Assembly: GCF_000346465.2 (NCBI RefSeq)
Contig: NC_034015.1
Coordinates: 395,483-459,482, forward strand
DNA: 64,000 bases
Reading direction: 5' to 3'
DNA from: Prunus persica
Lineage: Eukaryota; Streptophyta; Magnoliopsida; Rosales; Rosaceae
Shown: positions 11,808-22,239 of the stretch, piece after piece
How the letters are laid out: the number at the start of each line of letters is the position of its first letter
Position numbering within the stretch: position 1 is the first letter of the stretch
Program-made: the position numbers and the translations under genes
The notes under the pieces: generated by a model
The model's database searches: none
What the model was told of the DNA's origin: nothing
The model's input: the letters and a program-made list of their open reading frames with translations, nothing else

Positions 11808-12556
11808 TTAGTGCTGTAGTGCTTTAGTGAATAAATCTACAAAGTTGTTGATGGATTGTATTTGTTGAACATCTGTCACCATTCTTCTTAAGTTCATCCG
11901 TGTAGAAAATTTTTGAGGAAATGTGCTTGGTTCTGTCACCTTTGATGTATCTATTTGTGATTTGAGCAATACAAGCAGCGTTATCTTCATATAGTAATGT
12001 TGGAGAATTTTTTATTGAAGATGACCCACTTGTTTCTTGAATATGTTGTATCATAGATCTCAGCCATATACATTCCCGGCTTGCTTCATGCAATGCTAAT
12101 ATTTCAGAATGGTTTGAAGAAGCGACGGCTAATGTTTGCTTTACAGATCGCCATGATATAGCAGCACCACCACAAGTGAACACATACCCTGTTTGTGATC
12201 TAGCTTTATGTGGATTAGAAAGATAACCAGCATCAGCATAGCCAACTATTTGAGATTTTGACCCTTTTGGATAAAATAAACCCATGTCAGTTGTTCTACA
12301 AAGATACTGTAGTATATGTTTAACACCATTCCAATGTCTGTTAGTTGGTACAGAGCTATACCTTACTAATAAATTGAAAGAAAAAGCTATATCAGGTCGT
12401 GTACGATTTGCAAGATACATTAAAAGTCCAATTGAACTAAGGTATGGTACTTCAGGACCAAGTAATTCTTCATTATCTTCTCGTGGGCGAAAAGGATCTT
12501 TCTTTAAATCAAGTGATCGAACAACTACGGGGCTACTTAATAGATGGGCTTAATCC
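11808..12556 (-). pseudogene. Ty1/copia polyprotein relic: RT end and RNase H
   Basis: Minus-strand frame with the copia signature MYLANRTRPDIAFSFNLL and the RNase H region YADAGYLSNPHKARSQTGYV, AISWRSVKQ and SSNHSEILALHEASREC. A one-base frameshift near 11890-11900 moves the final VQQIQSINNFVDLFTKAL segment into another frame. Upstream the relic stops near 12556, so gag, protease, integrase and the RT active site are gone. It is non-functional; the 3' LTR lies at 11244-11501. Confidence 0.9.
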
Positions 12557-12629
12557 ATATAAAATCGTTTTAAAACTTTTTATGTATATGTTGATTGATA
12601 GATACAGATTCCAGTTGGTAATTGCTCGA

Positions 12630-13620
12630 TATGCATGACAGGACCCGCTCGAATTCTTTGAAATTCGTGATGGATCCTGTGGTTTTTCCAACATCCAACC
12701 GATGTCGGGCCCACTTACTAACATCCTAGCCTCTCTTCCAAATCAAAGGAGGAAAGGGTTGAGACTTTTTGCCGAAATTTCGAAGAGCCTCCCCTGATAA
12801 ACGGACTTAACCAAAATTTTCAATCTGTCAAAACGCAATTTAAAATTTCCAAACCTCTGCATGTACAGTCAGAGGTAGTTGTAAAGACTCATTCCACAAT
12901 CATTCATCAATCTAAAATAGGTTTCCACCATGTCACAACCAAGGGGTGAGACCCCAGGCTACCTACGTATCCTTACTGAGGAATTAAGCCACACATAGTT
13001 CTTCGATCAATAGTCACGAACCAGATAATATACAATTATTTTCAGTAATATCAACAAGTTAATTTTAGGATCATGTTTTCCTTTTTAATTAAATCACAAT
13101 ACGCTAAGCCTAATTCTTTAAACATTACTCTCTTTTTCCCAATATAGTATAATAATCCCTTTTCCTCTCCCCGTTACTTTGCTACATGCCGGAGAGTCCT
13201 ACACCACGTGTAGTAAAGTAACAGTAATCAAAATGTTCGGATCCTTTACCACACGCCTGAATAATCCAACGCCACGTGCCAGTATCCAAGTGAGCACAGA
13301 CGCCGGAAAATCCAACGCTATGTGTGGGTAAATCAACCAATATCAAATGTGTCCAGGTTCTTTACCACACGCCGGAAAAATCCAACCCCACGTTAGTAAA
13401 GTAACCAGAAATCAGTAACCAAGGAAGCCCACATGCCGGAAAATCTAAAGCCACGTGTGGGTATAGTGACCAGGGAAAGTGCATATGATGGTGAGGTTTA
13501 TAACCCTTATATAAATATTGTAAAGATAATATTCCCTTCCTTAATTCAATTTTCCCAAATATTTTTTCATAGTATAGAGAATAAACTCTCAAGCATATAT
13601 TCTATAAAGACCTAAAAATA
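12630..13620. mobile_element. Probable gypsy-type LTR fragment with repeat array
   Basis: Contains the phrase TTTTGCCGAAATTTCG followed by GAGCCTCCCCTG, which I associate with plant gypsy (Tekay/Del-like) LTRs, and a degenerate array of CACGTG-containing units (13185-13460). A possible LTR start is TGACAGGACCCGC near 12636. No matching end or target duplication was found, so the limits are approximate. Confidence 0.5.
13185..13460. repeat. Five degenerate G-box repeats
   Basis: Five diverged units starting near 13185, 13252, 13298, 13368 and 13432 (spacings 67, 46, 70 and 64). Each carries a core like CATGCCGGAAAATCCAAC followed by CCACGTG or a mutated form of it. Three units keep an intact CACGTG (G-box). 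The spaced segments share GTAAAGTAAC and TTCTTTACCACAC. Confidence 0.75.
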
Positions 13621-13764
13621 ATTCAAATAATAATCAAAACTTGTTTACAATTAAAATAATAGACTTTCGTAAATAACCCGATATCACCCAATCCATATAC
13701 TTTAATAATAATTATAATAATATTAAACAGTGATAAATAATAACCCTTAGAGATCCCATTAAGA

Positions 13765-13959
13765 AATAGCCCGGCCCGGCCCATTATTGGCTTTGGAATG
13801 GCTCGGCCCGTATTAGGCTGGGCTGAGCTGGGCTTGGGCTTGGGTGTCCGAAGCCCAGCCCACCCACAAAAGCCTGACCCGTTAGGTCCGCATACATGTA
13901 TAATTATGTATAAATAAGGGTTTAGTATTATGATTATATCACTTGAATCACAACACAAA

Positions 13960-13994
<35 letters not shown>

Positions 13995-14857
13995 TTTTTC
14001 ATTTGTGTGTGTGTTACTTGTTTGAAACGTTGTGTTTGTTTCAACTAAATTCTGCTATTTTTGTAACTGTTTTTTACATTTGGTCCATGCTAAGTTCTTC
14101 ATTTTTCTATGCTGAATCCAACCATATAAAGAACACAAAATTTGCATAAACGGTTGAAAAGTTATAGGTGAAAAACTGGACAGATGTCGAAACTGAAAAA
14201 CAGAGAAAGTTCATGATTCCTCTTGCCTAAAACATGATAAACTTGTGCTATCATGTAGATACAGTGGCGATACAGTGGTAATAAAGGGGTAATAGAAATT
14301 GTTGTTTGTGTTTATTTTGGGTTTCTTGTTTTCTTTCATTTCATTTACTTTTGTTTACTCATTCCTCCTTTATAATTGGATGATTAGCACATTAATTTGT
14401 GTCAATTATTAATACAATAATTATATATATCAAGAATAAGATGAACAACATATGGTATCACCAAACATAATCACATCACCAAATATAATCATACCACCAA
14501 ATATAATATGCTTTTCTTGAACCTATCACCAAGCATTTGCATATTTATTCATACCATCCTTTAAAAAAAAATATTTTTTAATACTTATTATTTTTTAAAA
14601 TTATTTCTTAAAACGTGTTACTATCTAATTATGATGCAGCTGAGTGCCTCTTTTTAAATGACACATTGTTTCTTTCCCCTTTTCTTCTTCTTCTTTTCAA
14701 ATGAAGTAGGCCCATTTTGGCCCGGCCTAGCCCGATGGGCTTTCTCAAGCCTGACCCATGAGTTAGGCTTGGGCTTTGAATTTTCTAAAAAAACCCAGCT
14801 CAGCTCGGGTTGTTATTTTCTCTCTCATCTTTGAAGCCCGGGCCGACTAAATGGTTG
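13765..14857 (-). mobile_element. hAT-like non-autonomous element, inverted copy, decayed ends
   Basis: Rich in GGCCCGGCCC-type motifs. The reverse complement of 14700-14857 matches the left end of the element at 15567 (shared order: GGGCTT..AAAG, GAGAGAAAATAA, AATTCAAAG-CCAAGCC, TTAGGCTTGA, ATCGGGC). The left part (13765-13880) resembles the other element's right end. Terminal bases and target duplications cannot be recognised. It encloses a 33-C tract and ends about 50 bp before the duplicated segment begins. Confidence 0.55.
13962..13994 (+). repeat. Poly-C tract of 33 bases
   Basis: Uninterrupted run of 33 C followed by five T. Long G/C homopolymers are rare in plant nuclear DNA. Length may be inaccurate, because such runs are poorly sequenced and assembled. 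Confidence 0.9.
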
Positions 14858-14904
14858 GAAAAGAAAAACTGAGAACATGGTAGAACTAAGCTTTGAGTCA
14901 TAGC

Positions 14905-15321
14905 ATCTTTCTTCAACACTCCGAGGAGGCTTGTTCACTATCTTCAGAATCCAAGTAATGTCTATTCTAAGTCCTCTGAGAAACGAGCTAGAAGATTTAG
15001 AAGTTTATCCTTGAGCGAATTTGATTGGAGCCTAAATGCCAGATACGACCAAGAAGGCTATTCACTTGGTGTGAACTATGACTGCAGAGAGAATGGAAGC
15101 TTCTATGCTGGTGATGAGCAGTTTCAAGCTGGCCCTGAATCGGTATCATCAACAGATGGTATTCCGGTGGATGCTAATTTGCAGGTGTCTCACGAGGTGG
15201 TTCCAGAAAATGAAACAGAAATTCAAATGTCTGGCATAAAAAGGGGGCAGTAGCTATGCCACTACTTTGGATTAATGATCAAAGTGAAAGGCATGAAGGT
15301 TATTATGTTGTTCCAACTTAA
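14905..15321 (+). pseudogene. Truncated copy of the KASH gene last exon
   Basis: Closely matches 1569-2037. It starts in mid-exon without an upstream exon. About 60 bases coding for the end of the linker and most of the transmembrane helix (SARRKVAVKLL region) are deleted, leaving GIKRGQ and then a stop at 15251-15253. The bases for the last residues and the original stop (15322 region) persist but are out of use. With neither ARM region nor membrane anchor it cannot make a KASH protein. Confidence 0.9.
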
Positions 15322-15566
15322 TGTGCTCATTCTCTTCTTCCAACGTTGTTACTCATTTTGATGTATCAAATTCTTTTGATGAAGTAGGCAATGGTAGACA
15401 AGAGAATCTCTCTGTATCTTCTGTAACACTAAAATTTTACCATCACAACTAGACGTGGATGTTCAATGTACTGAAGAGAATCAAAAGAATTTGTGTTCTT
15501 GAGGAAATATTTATCGTTTACTGCTTTTGATATTGATATTTTAAAGACAAATCACATACCTTGGTA

Positions 15567-16258
15567 TAGGCCTCGTCAATAGGCCGGCTTGGGCTTTAAA
15601 GAGGAGAGAAAATAATGGGTAGGGGGGCTGAATTATTTTGAAAAAATTCAAAGTCCAAGCCCGGCCTAAGGGTTAGGCTTGAAAATGCTCATCGGGCCGG
15701 GTCGGGCTGAAATGGGCATACTTTATTTTGTATTTTTTTTAATATTGATTTTTTTTTGTCAATTCTTTATTTTTTTTATGTTTTGTTATGTTTCTACGTT
15801 TCCTTTTTTTATTTTATTTTATTTTTCTCCCATAGTTCTCTATTTACATGTATCTATTTGTTTATGTCTTCATTTTTTTCTTTGTTCATTTCATAAATTC
15901 ACATTACATAAATTAAAATTTAGAAAACTACAACAAAAATTCATATGAACTCTTGTGACATTCTCTTCACCGTAAAACTCTAGAAGAGGACATGGAAAAA
16001 GTACCTTCCAAGTTGACATAGTTTGATGTAGCTCCAACATTATTGATATGGCTTAAATTCAGTTGTGGTAAGGTGTTTGATGAAAACTATATTAATATCA
16101 AATGGTGTAGCATATAAGCATTAAGTTATCTATAGCATGGTTTATAAGTTGTTGATTGGGATGAAAGTGGTTGGGGTTCGAAACCCCTTGTGTGTGTCTC
16201 CATTTTTTTTTCACTTTTAAACTAAATTTATATTTATTTAAAATATATGGGCCTTAAT

Positions 16259-16293
<35 letters not shown>

Positions 16294-16446
16294 GCCTATG
16301 GGCGGGCCTATGAGCCGGATTGGGCTTCAAACACCTAACCCCAAGCCTTGCCCACTAAATATTGGGCCAGGCCGGCCCATGGCCCACGACAAGCCGGCCC
16401 GGGCTCCCATCAGCCCATGGGCTCGTGGGCCAAATGATGACCCCTA
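15567..16446 (+). mobile_element. hAT-like non-autonomous element, 880 bp, 8-bp target duplication
   Basis: Ends TAGGCCTCGTCAATAGGCC and, inverted, TAGGGGTCATCATTTGGCCC. Flanked by CCTTGGTA (15559-15566) and TCTTAGTA (16447-16454). The paralogous empty site near 2290 reads TCTTGGTA once. The 8-bp duplication plus TAGGGGT ends indicates the hAT superfamily. Subterminal regions are full of GGCCGG/GGGCTT motifs. The interior has an AT-rich core, a TA microsatellite (16261-16291) and GGTTCGAAACCCC near 16176. No transposase frame. Confidence 0.88.
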
Positions 16447-16796
16447 TCTTAGTATGTACTTTGTGGCATGCAATGTCCTCAGAAGGGTATTTAATATCTT
16501 AAAAGGGACCAAAATAATCATTTGCGAGGTAGTAGATGCAAAAGATAAGTCTTTTAAATATGATGAACTGTTGAAATTGCTCCACTTTTAGTTGTAACTT
16601 GTAACCTTATGTGGTATTTTTTTTTTTTTTTTAGCAACTACCACATGCACATGCTTAGATAGATTGGAACAATTTCGCATCAACATAATCTAGAGCTGCT
16701 TTATCTTCTGTACACAATCTCATAACATGAAATTTATATTTTTTCTGTTGTTACATCAAGGCTTAGAAGATGAGAGCAGAGTCATGCTATGAAAAC

Positions 16797-16965
16797 TTAA
16801 AGATTTAGGTTGTATAAGCGTTGTCCGCCCCTCCATGATTCATTAGGACCCACGATTACTAGCTTGAGAACCACCGATTGGCCGACGCATATATAAGAAT
16901 ACTTGCCATAGTCTTCATGACTTGAGCCAGGACTGAACATGTATAGTTCATCAAACCCATCTCTT
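16797..16965 (-). pseudogene. Partial copy of the PnsB2-like last exon
   Basis: Matches 2579-2747 on the minus strand: the stop codon and about 56 codons of the final exon, then cut off at the duplication's internal join. No upstream exons accompany it. A few substitutions (for example GTAC-type changes near 16830-16880) have accumulated. Confidence 0.85.
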
Positions 16966-17792
16966 ATCATGTGACCAACTTTTAAAATGCATTTTCATCA
17001 AAATATAGCTCATTTTAGGTCATCTTTTTTTTTTTTTTTTTCATTCAGGGTTTTTCATTTGGATCTCATCAAGGAAAGCAGATAGTCTTGTTGGGCAAAA
17101 TGCGTGAGATTTATCGAATATTTTGACAAAATGCGACGAGAGAGACCAAACTGATATGTGCAAAACATTAAGGACCAAAATGATTGATTTGAAAGTTTAA
17201 GGACTTAAATGAAGACTTTTGAAAAGCTTTGGGACCATTCATGATAAAACCCTTTTTCTTTCGGCTAACCTTTTTTTTTTTATAGTGAATTTTAGTTTAG
17301 TCCATCGTAATTTATTTTTACAAAAATTTGAACGTGAAAAAATAAATTCCGTAAAATAATATTTATTTGGATGAACTGCATAAAACCCCTTGAATTTTAG
17401 GGGTCATTTCAAATTTATACCCAAACTTTAAAGACCCTACAAACTCATACATGAACTCATGAAAATTTTACACCTAAGCCCTTCCTTTAGCAAAATGGTT
17501 AAGAATTCTATATAGTGTTGGTCAACCAAATCAAACCATGCCGTGAAGGGCTCACCGAACACTGAATCGGACTTCTCGGTATTGAGTTTTTGAAAGCCAA
17601 TGCCGAACCAACAACAGGAGAAATTGGTGACGCTAGTTAACTGAACAACTAGTTTGGTGGCAACACCAAGATCTATATTGGCTTCGATCAGATCTGGCGG
17701 TGGATATGCTGATAGAAGGGAGAAAGTGGAGAGGAATATAGAAAGATGGATGAGAAAGACAGAGAAGGAGAGAAAAGATAGATAAGAGAATG

Positions 17793-17885
17793 GAGGCGTG
17801 GCCTTAGAAAATGAAGATGGAGGCGTGGCTTGGGGAGATAAAGATGGAGGTGTGGCATGTAGAGACGAAGATGGAGACGTGAAAA
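17793..17885. repeat. Minisatellite, duplicated copy
   Basis: Counterpart of the array at 9070-9160 within duplicated part B, with units on GGAGGCGTGGC plus a purine-rich spacer. Frames across it are low-complexity and non-coding. Confidence 0.6.
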
Positions 17886-18250
17886 TAGAGATAAAAGAAA
17901 GTGCGACACATAGATGTGCTAGAGTTAAAGTCTAACACTTTAATAATATATATATTTTAAAATCACTAACTAGGAATTCATTAAATACATTGATTACACA
18001 AATAAAGCACAAGAGAACATGTTACTTCAGTGGTTTGGAGACATGCCTTCACTTAAGAGGTTGTGGTTCAATTCCTATTGGCTTAACAATTTTGCAATAT
18101 TTTGCAATTTTAAGAGGATCAGTTCGGTTCAAGTTAATGTTCGTTAATTCTCAAACTGCAAGTCGAGCCGAGTTGACCGAATAAAAAATCAGGTTGACTG
18201 AATCAGCCGATTTGACTGGTTTATGGTTTATAATACCTAACCCTAATATT

Positions 18251-19015
18251 TGTAATTAATAAAATTGACAGAATTAGACATTGGACTTGATTTGTTAACT
18301 ACTGTTTGAGCAAAATTTCGCATGGGGAATATTCGTGGGTTGATTCCTCAATCTTCGATCTTCCTTCTCTCTTCTTCTTGATCCCCGTGAAATAAATAGG
18401 AGTAAATAGACCACACTCGGGGGTTGTTGGCCAAAGGCCCTCTGATACCTAAGTTAGTTCAATTGGATCTTGATAAAGATACAACAATAACTAAAAATGG
18501 ATGGAGTTTTCTCTCACAGGAAGAGTCGGGTGGCCTTAGCCATGTGTGTTGGCCCCTAGACATGTGAGGAGAGAGAGTGAGAGGGGCGGGTAGAGAGAGA
18601 GAGAGTGAGAAATTTGTGTAGGGTTTTAGAATGACCTCAAATGTCTTGAGTAGCTATGTATTTATAGTCTCCTTGTGTGCTAGGATTTTGGGAGAATAAT
18701 TCTTATTTGGTTAGGATTATACTTCCCCAAAAAGATGACAGAAATTACTCCAAGATATTTGGTGGAGCTTGATTCCTTGATTTAGGGAGATATTCTGATC
18801 TTAAATCAAATATAATTCCCCTAACTTAATATAATTTAATTAGAGTAATTAGTTTGACCTAAGGAATATTCATTTTCTACGTATCGTCTTCTTATTGGCC
18901 GGTAATCAAGTTGCGACTGGACTCAGGTCGTGTGGCCTTCTCACTATTTTTTATCTCGCATCGCAAGTTAGGGTCTTCCTTCTTGAATTGTGATTTTTGA
19001 GCCGTAATTTGACTT
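18251..19015. mobile_element. Possible LTR/5' region of a decayed gypsy-like element
   Basis: Non-coding sequence directly upstream of the gag-like relic. It holds a purine-rich GA stretch (18566-18606) and a TATA-like TGTATTTATAG (18655). LTR ends could not be fixed, so assignment to the same element as the relic rests on position only. Confidence 0.35.
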
Positions 19016-21950
19016 GTGAATTTCTTCTCTTTTGTAGCTAGTCAACGGTCATGTCTTCCAACGAGGTTAGCTGGCCACCAAGTTCACAAGAACCTTTGTA
19101 TCTGTGGGGTGGTTCCAAGGTGCATAAGAAGAGATTCATGGCTAATCTGCATCACGTTACGTTTGAAGCTCATTTCTAGAAGTGGCGTGCCACTTATGCT
19201 TCTACGATACCTAATGACGTGCATGTCAAGCTAGCAACGTCTTCTACTGACGATGAACCTTGTGTGGATTCGAATGATCTAGATGCCAGAATTATCACAT
19301 TCTGTCCCTTGTACTTCTCCTTGGGCTTTTACGTTCCCATTGTCGAAGTTCTTCAAGAAGGTGTTTTGTACCATGGAGTGTGCCCCAAGCCAATGTACTA
19401 TGAATTTCTACCAGGCAATCATATGTTTTGAGAATATGAGATGTTTCTTCAAGCTAGATCTAACGTTGAGGGAGTTATTTTATTACTTCGAAGTGAGGCA
19501 CTACGGGACGTATGCCCAGGTTCGTGTATGCAAAGCCAAGCTGTTTGACAGTCTCAACCAAGGAGATCACGTATGGCACGCATATGTGTTAGAGATCAGC
19601 GGACGATGGAAAGGTTAGGCCACCGTTGGTCTACTTGTTCCTCTCACTTACTGCCAAGGTCTAAAATATTGATGGCATCAGAAATATTGGTAGTCTAAAA
19701 ACATGAAAATTTCAATAAGGTGTTTGATTCCATCTTAAAAGGAAAGGTCAAAGACTCACATTCTCATGTGAAAATCTAATTTTTACAAAAATAGTTCAAA
19801 ACGAAACAATATAAATATATATATTTTAGCATATTATCACAAAAACGCAAGTAATATGATGGTTAATGCGTTGGAGGAGTGAAATGGCAAGGGTTTGAAT
19901 CTCCTTTGCCTTTGTGCTTTGTGTTTTTTTTTTCTATTACATCGATATTTTCGATATTATAGTGATATTTTGACAAAATATTGCTAAAGTGTGAGTGAAA
20001 TTATCGACATCGATATATTCTGATATCATCGTTGATATTATCGATATTTATACCATATGCATATGGATACGCTCCGAAATATCCGTGATCCGAAAAAATG
20101 CTAATATCCTCAATATTTTGTAGATATTATCGATATTTTAGACTATGCTTATTGCGATGGTATGTCATATTTCTATTGATCCGCTTCGATTTTGTTTGAA
20201 TTCTTTAATATGTGACTAACTGACTTGACTTCTGTCTTCTGCTTGCAGAGAATGATATCAATAAGAAAACCAGATCTCAAACTGGACATGGCTAAGGTCC
20301 GCCTAGCCCTGAACATCCCTATGAGGTTTCACGAATGGCGCTGGCTATTAAGCGAGTATCAGAAGAAAGTTTGTGGTCTTCCCCTGCTAAGGATGTTTTG
20401 AGATAGAAGCAGTATGGCCCAGATTTGGATGATCTGCCTACTAAATGGGAGGAGCCTTCGATGTAACCCCCTCAAAAAGAAAGGCAGACGCCAAGTTCTC
20501 CAAAGATGAAGCTAAAACGTCACGGGCAAGAGATGTATCTCCGCTAAGGATCAAGCTGCTGTGATCAAGTCTTCTTCGAAAAGGCCTCGTATGCTGAGAA
20601 GGCTCAAGTAGGAGTTACTCATTCGTTGTCTACCAAGGTCAAGCATCTTGTCAGTGTGGATAGGAAGAAGACTGGCGGTATGCAGAATGTTCGGGATATT
20701 TTTCTCAAGTGTCCAACTACCTAGCCCAAAACTTACAGTCTGTTGGCAAAGAAGTCCGTTAGCGAACTGGTTCTCTTACAGAGAAAGAAAAAGCTGCTAA
20801 CATTCCTTCTTGAAGTTTGAGTCTTCTGCATCAGTCAAAGGATGTTAATCAAACTGGGAGAACTGCTCTTTTGTCTAGCCATTGTGATTCATCTACCGAG
20901 CCACGAGCAGTGAAACATGGAGCTGATTCTGCATCGTTGACTCATTTGGAGGTGAGGATGGCGGCAGCTAAGAAGGTCAAGGAGTCATATACTCGGGCGA
21001 AGGGTTCTTCGGAAACACGAACAGCTGGTCCAAAGATTGACAAGTCCAACTCTACATGGGATGCGTGTGTGTCTAATCTTCTCAAGACGAATTTTCTGTC
21101 AAGCCCGTCTGCTTGCGTCAAGCTGGTTGACAATATAAATCAGGCTAGTGATCTTGACACGTTCTCAAGTCTTTCTTTGGATAAGCAAAAGAAAGCGGCT
21201 ATTACTTTGCTTAAAAAAAGAGTAATTTTTGCTATTGAGGCCATCCAGAACTCGTTTATTATTGCCTCTTCTTCTGCTCAGCTCAATGAGTTGGAGAAGA
21301 AGAATGTTGATCTGACTGGAAGGCTCTTGGCCTAGCAGATTTATTTGCTTCAAAACGTGTGTTACTTTGCTTCAAAACAAATATGACTGAAATCAAAAAG
21401 AGCATGTCTGTACTAAAGAGTTCCCTTGGTAAACAAGATAGTGAACTCAACTCTTCTACTGCTACTCTGTATAGTCGCAAAGAGGCCTACTTCTGTCTTG
21501 AGTGCAAGAAAGCTGACACATCCTATAGTTATGACAAACTTCTGGCCATGTTTGACACCTACCACAAAGCTGATGAACGATCCAATTCTAAGGCTGTCAT
21601 CGAAGCATATAACTGGGCTACTTGGATTGCAATAGTGGGTGGCTCTTTGTCATTTCATTGAAGATAAGGATGTTAAGATGTTCTGTCCTAACATGCCCCT
21701 GCGCAAGGTTTGCAGATCAATACTATGGATATGGAGGTAGCCGAAGAGCAGGTAGATGAGACTGCAGCTGAGGAGGATGATGTCAAGGAGGGCGCAGCTG
21801 ATGAGGTGGCAGCAGATCTTGCTGAGTAGGCAGTTGGAACTGCTAAACAGATGGCTACATCTGATGAGCATGTAGCTGAGCTAGTCGGATCCACGGAGGG
21901 TGTAGTTGATACGGCAGAAGCTGAGGAGGTTGCTGACCAGTAGATGAGGA
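19016..21950 (+). pseudogene. Decayed gypsy-type retrotransposon gag-like region
   Basis: Broken frames. At 19219-19618 the pieces FPLSKFFKKVFCTMECAPSQ and LDLTLRELFYYFEVRHYG resemble the N-terminal domain called 'putative gypsy-type transposon' (Pfam PF04195, from memory). An intron-like gap runs from about 19616 to an acceptor at about 20248 (TTGCAG/AGAAT) and holds a hAT MITE. At 20817-21332 an open frame of 172 residues ends in a Leu/Lys/Glu heptad-like segment. It continues after a stop as a coiled-coil-like stretch (21383-21660) and an acidic Glu/Asp/Ala-rich tail (21720-21940). This order (gag-like head, coiled coil, acidic tail) is seen in many retroelement ORFs of plants. Stops and frameshifts show it is not functional. 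No protease, RT or integrase is seen. Confidence 0.5.
19655..20147 (+). mobile_element. hAT-type MITE, 493 bp, 8-bp target duplication
   Basis: Inverted ends CAAGGTCTAAAATATTGAT and CATAGTCTAAAATATCGAT. Flanking direct repeats CTTACTGC (19647-19654) and CTTATTGC (20148-20155) differ at one base. The interior is dominated by CGATATT-type motifs and includes GGGTTTGAATCTCC near 19890. It sits inside the intron-like interval of the gag-like relic. Confidence 0.8.
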
Positions 21951-22039
21951 CTTTTTTATCTTTTCAAGCTTTGCCATCTGCTTTTATGTTTGCAATAATT
22001 GGTCTTGTTTGATCGTTTTTCTTTTGTGAACTTCTTAAG

Positions 22040-22210
22040 TGACCTGTTGGTGCCTTGGTTGTGCATCTCCCTTATGATGTTTGAATGTTTACCCACTGCT
22101 TATTTAAATGGTGCTCTTTTGCGTCTCCCTTAGGATGCTTCGAATGTGGCATAAGTCTCCCTTATGGCGTTTTGGTAGATGGCCTACGTCTTCCTTAAGA
22201 CGGAGAGAGA
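22040..22210 (+). repeat. Degenerate tandem repeat on CTCCCTTA
   Basis: Four spaced copies of a GTCTCCCTTATGATG-like phrase (about 22067, 22124, 22165 and 22188), each followed by a G/T-rich stretch. Adjoins the 3' side of the gag-like relic and is probably part of the same element. Confidence 0.5.
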
Positions 22211-22239
22211 AATGAGATATGGGCCCTTTTTTAATTTTT

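Larger units (their letters stand above)
14905..18250 (+). repeat. Composite segmental duplication (parts A and B)
   Basis: Part A (about 14905-16965) matches about 1569-2747: the KASH gene last exon, its 3' flank and the 3' end of the PnsB2-like gene. Part B (16966-18250) matches 8264-9495 plus 11078-11105. At the join, 2747 and 8264 are fused with a TT that fits both sides, so about 5.5 kb is missing from the copy. Part A is interrupted by a hAT-like element (15567-16446). In the coding part I count roughly 16 differences over about 230 bases. Confidence 0.9.
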
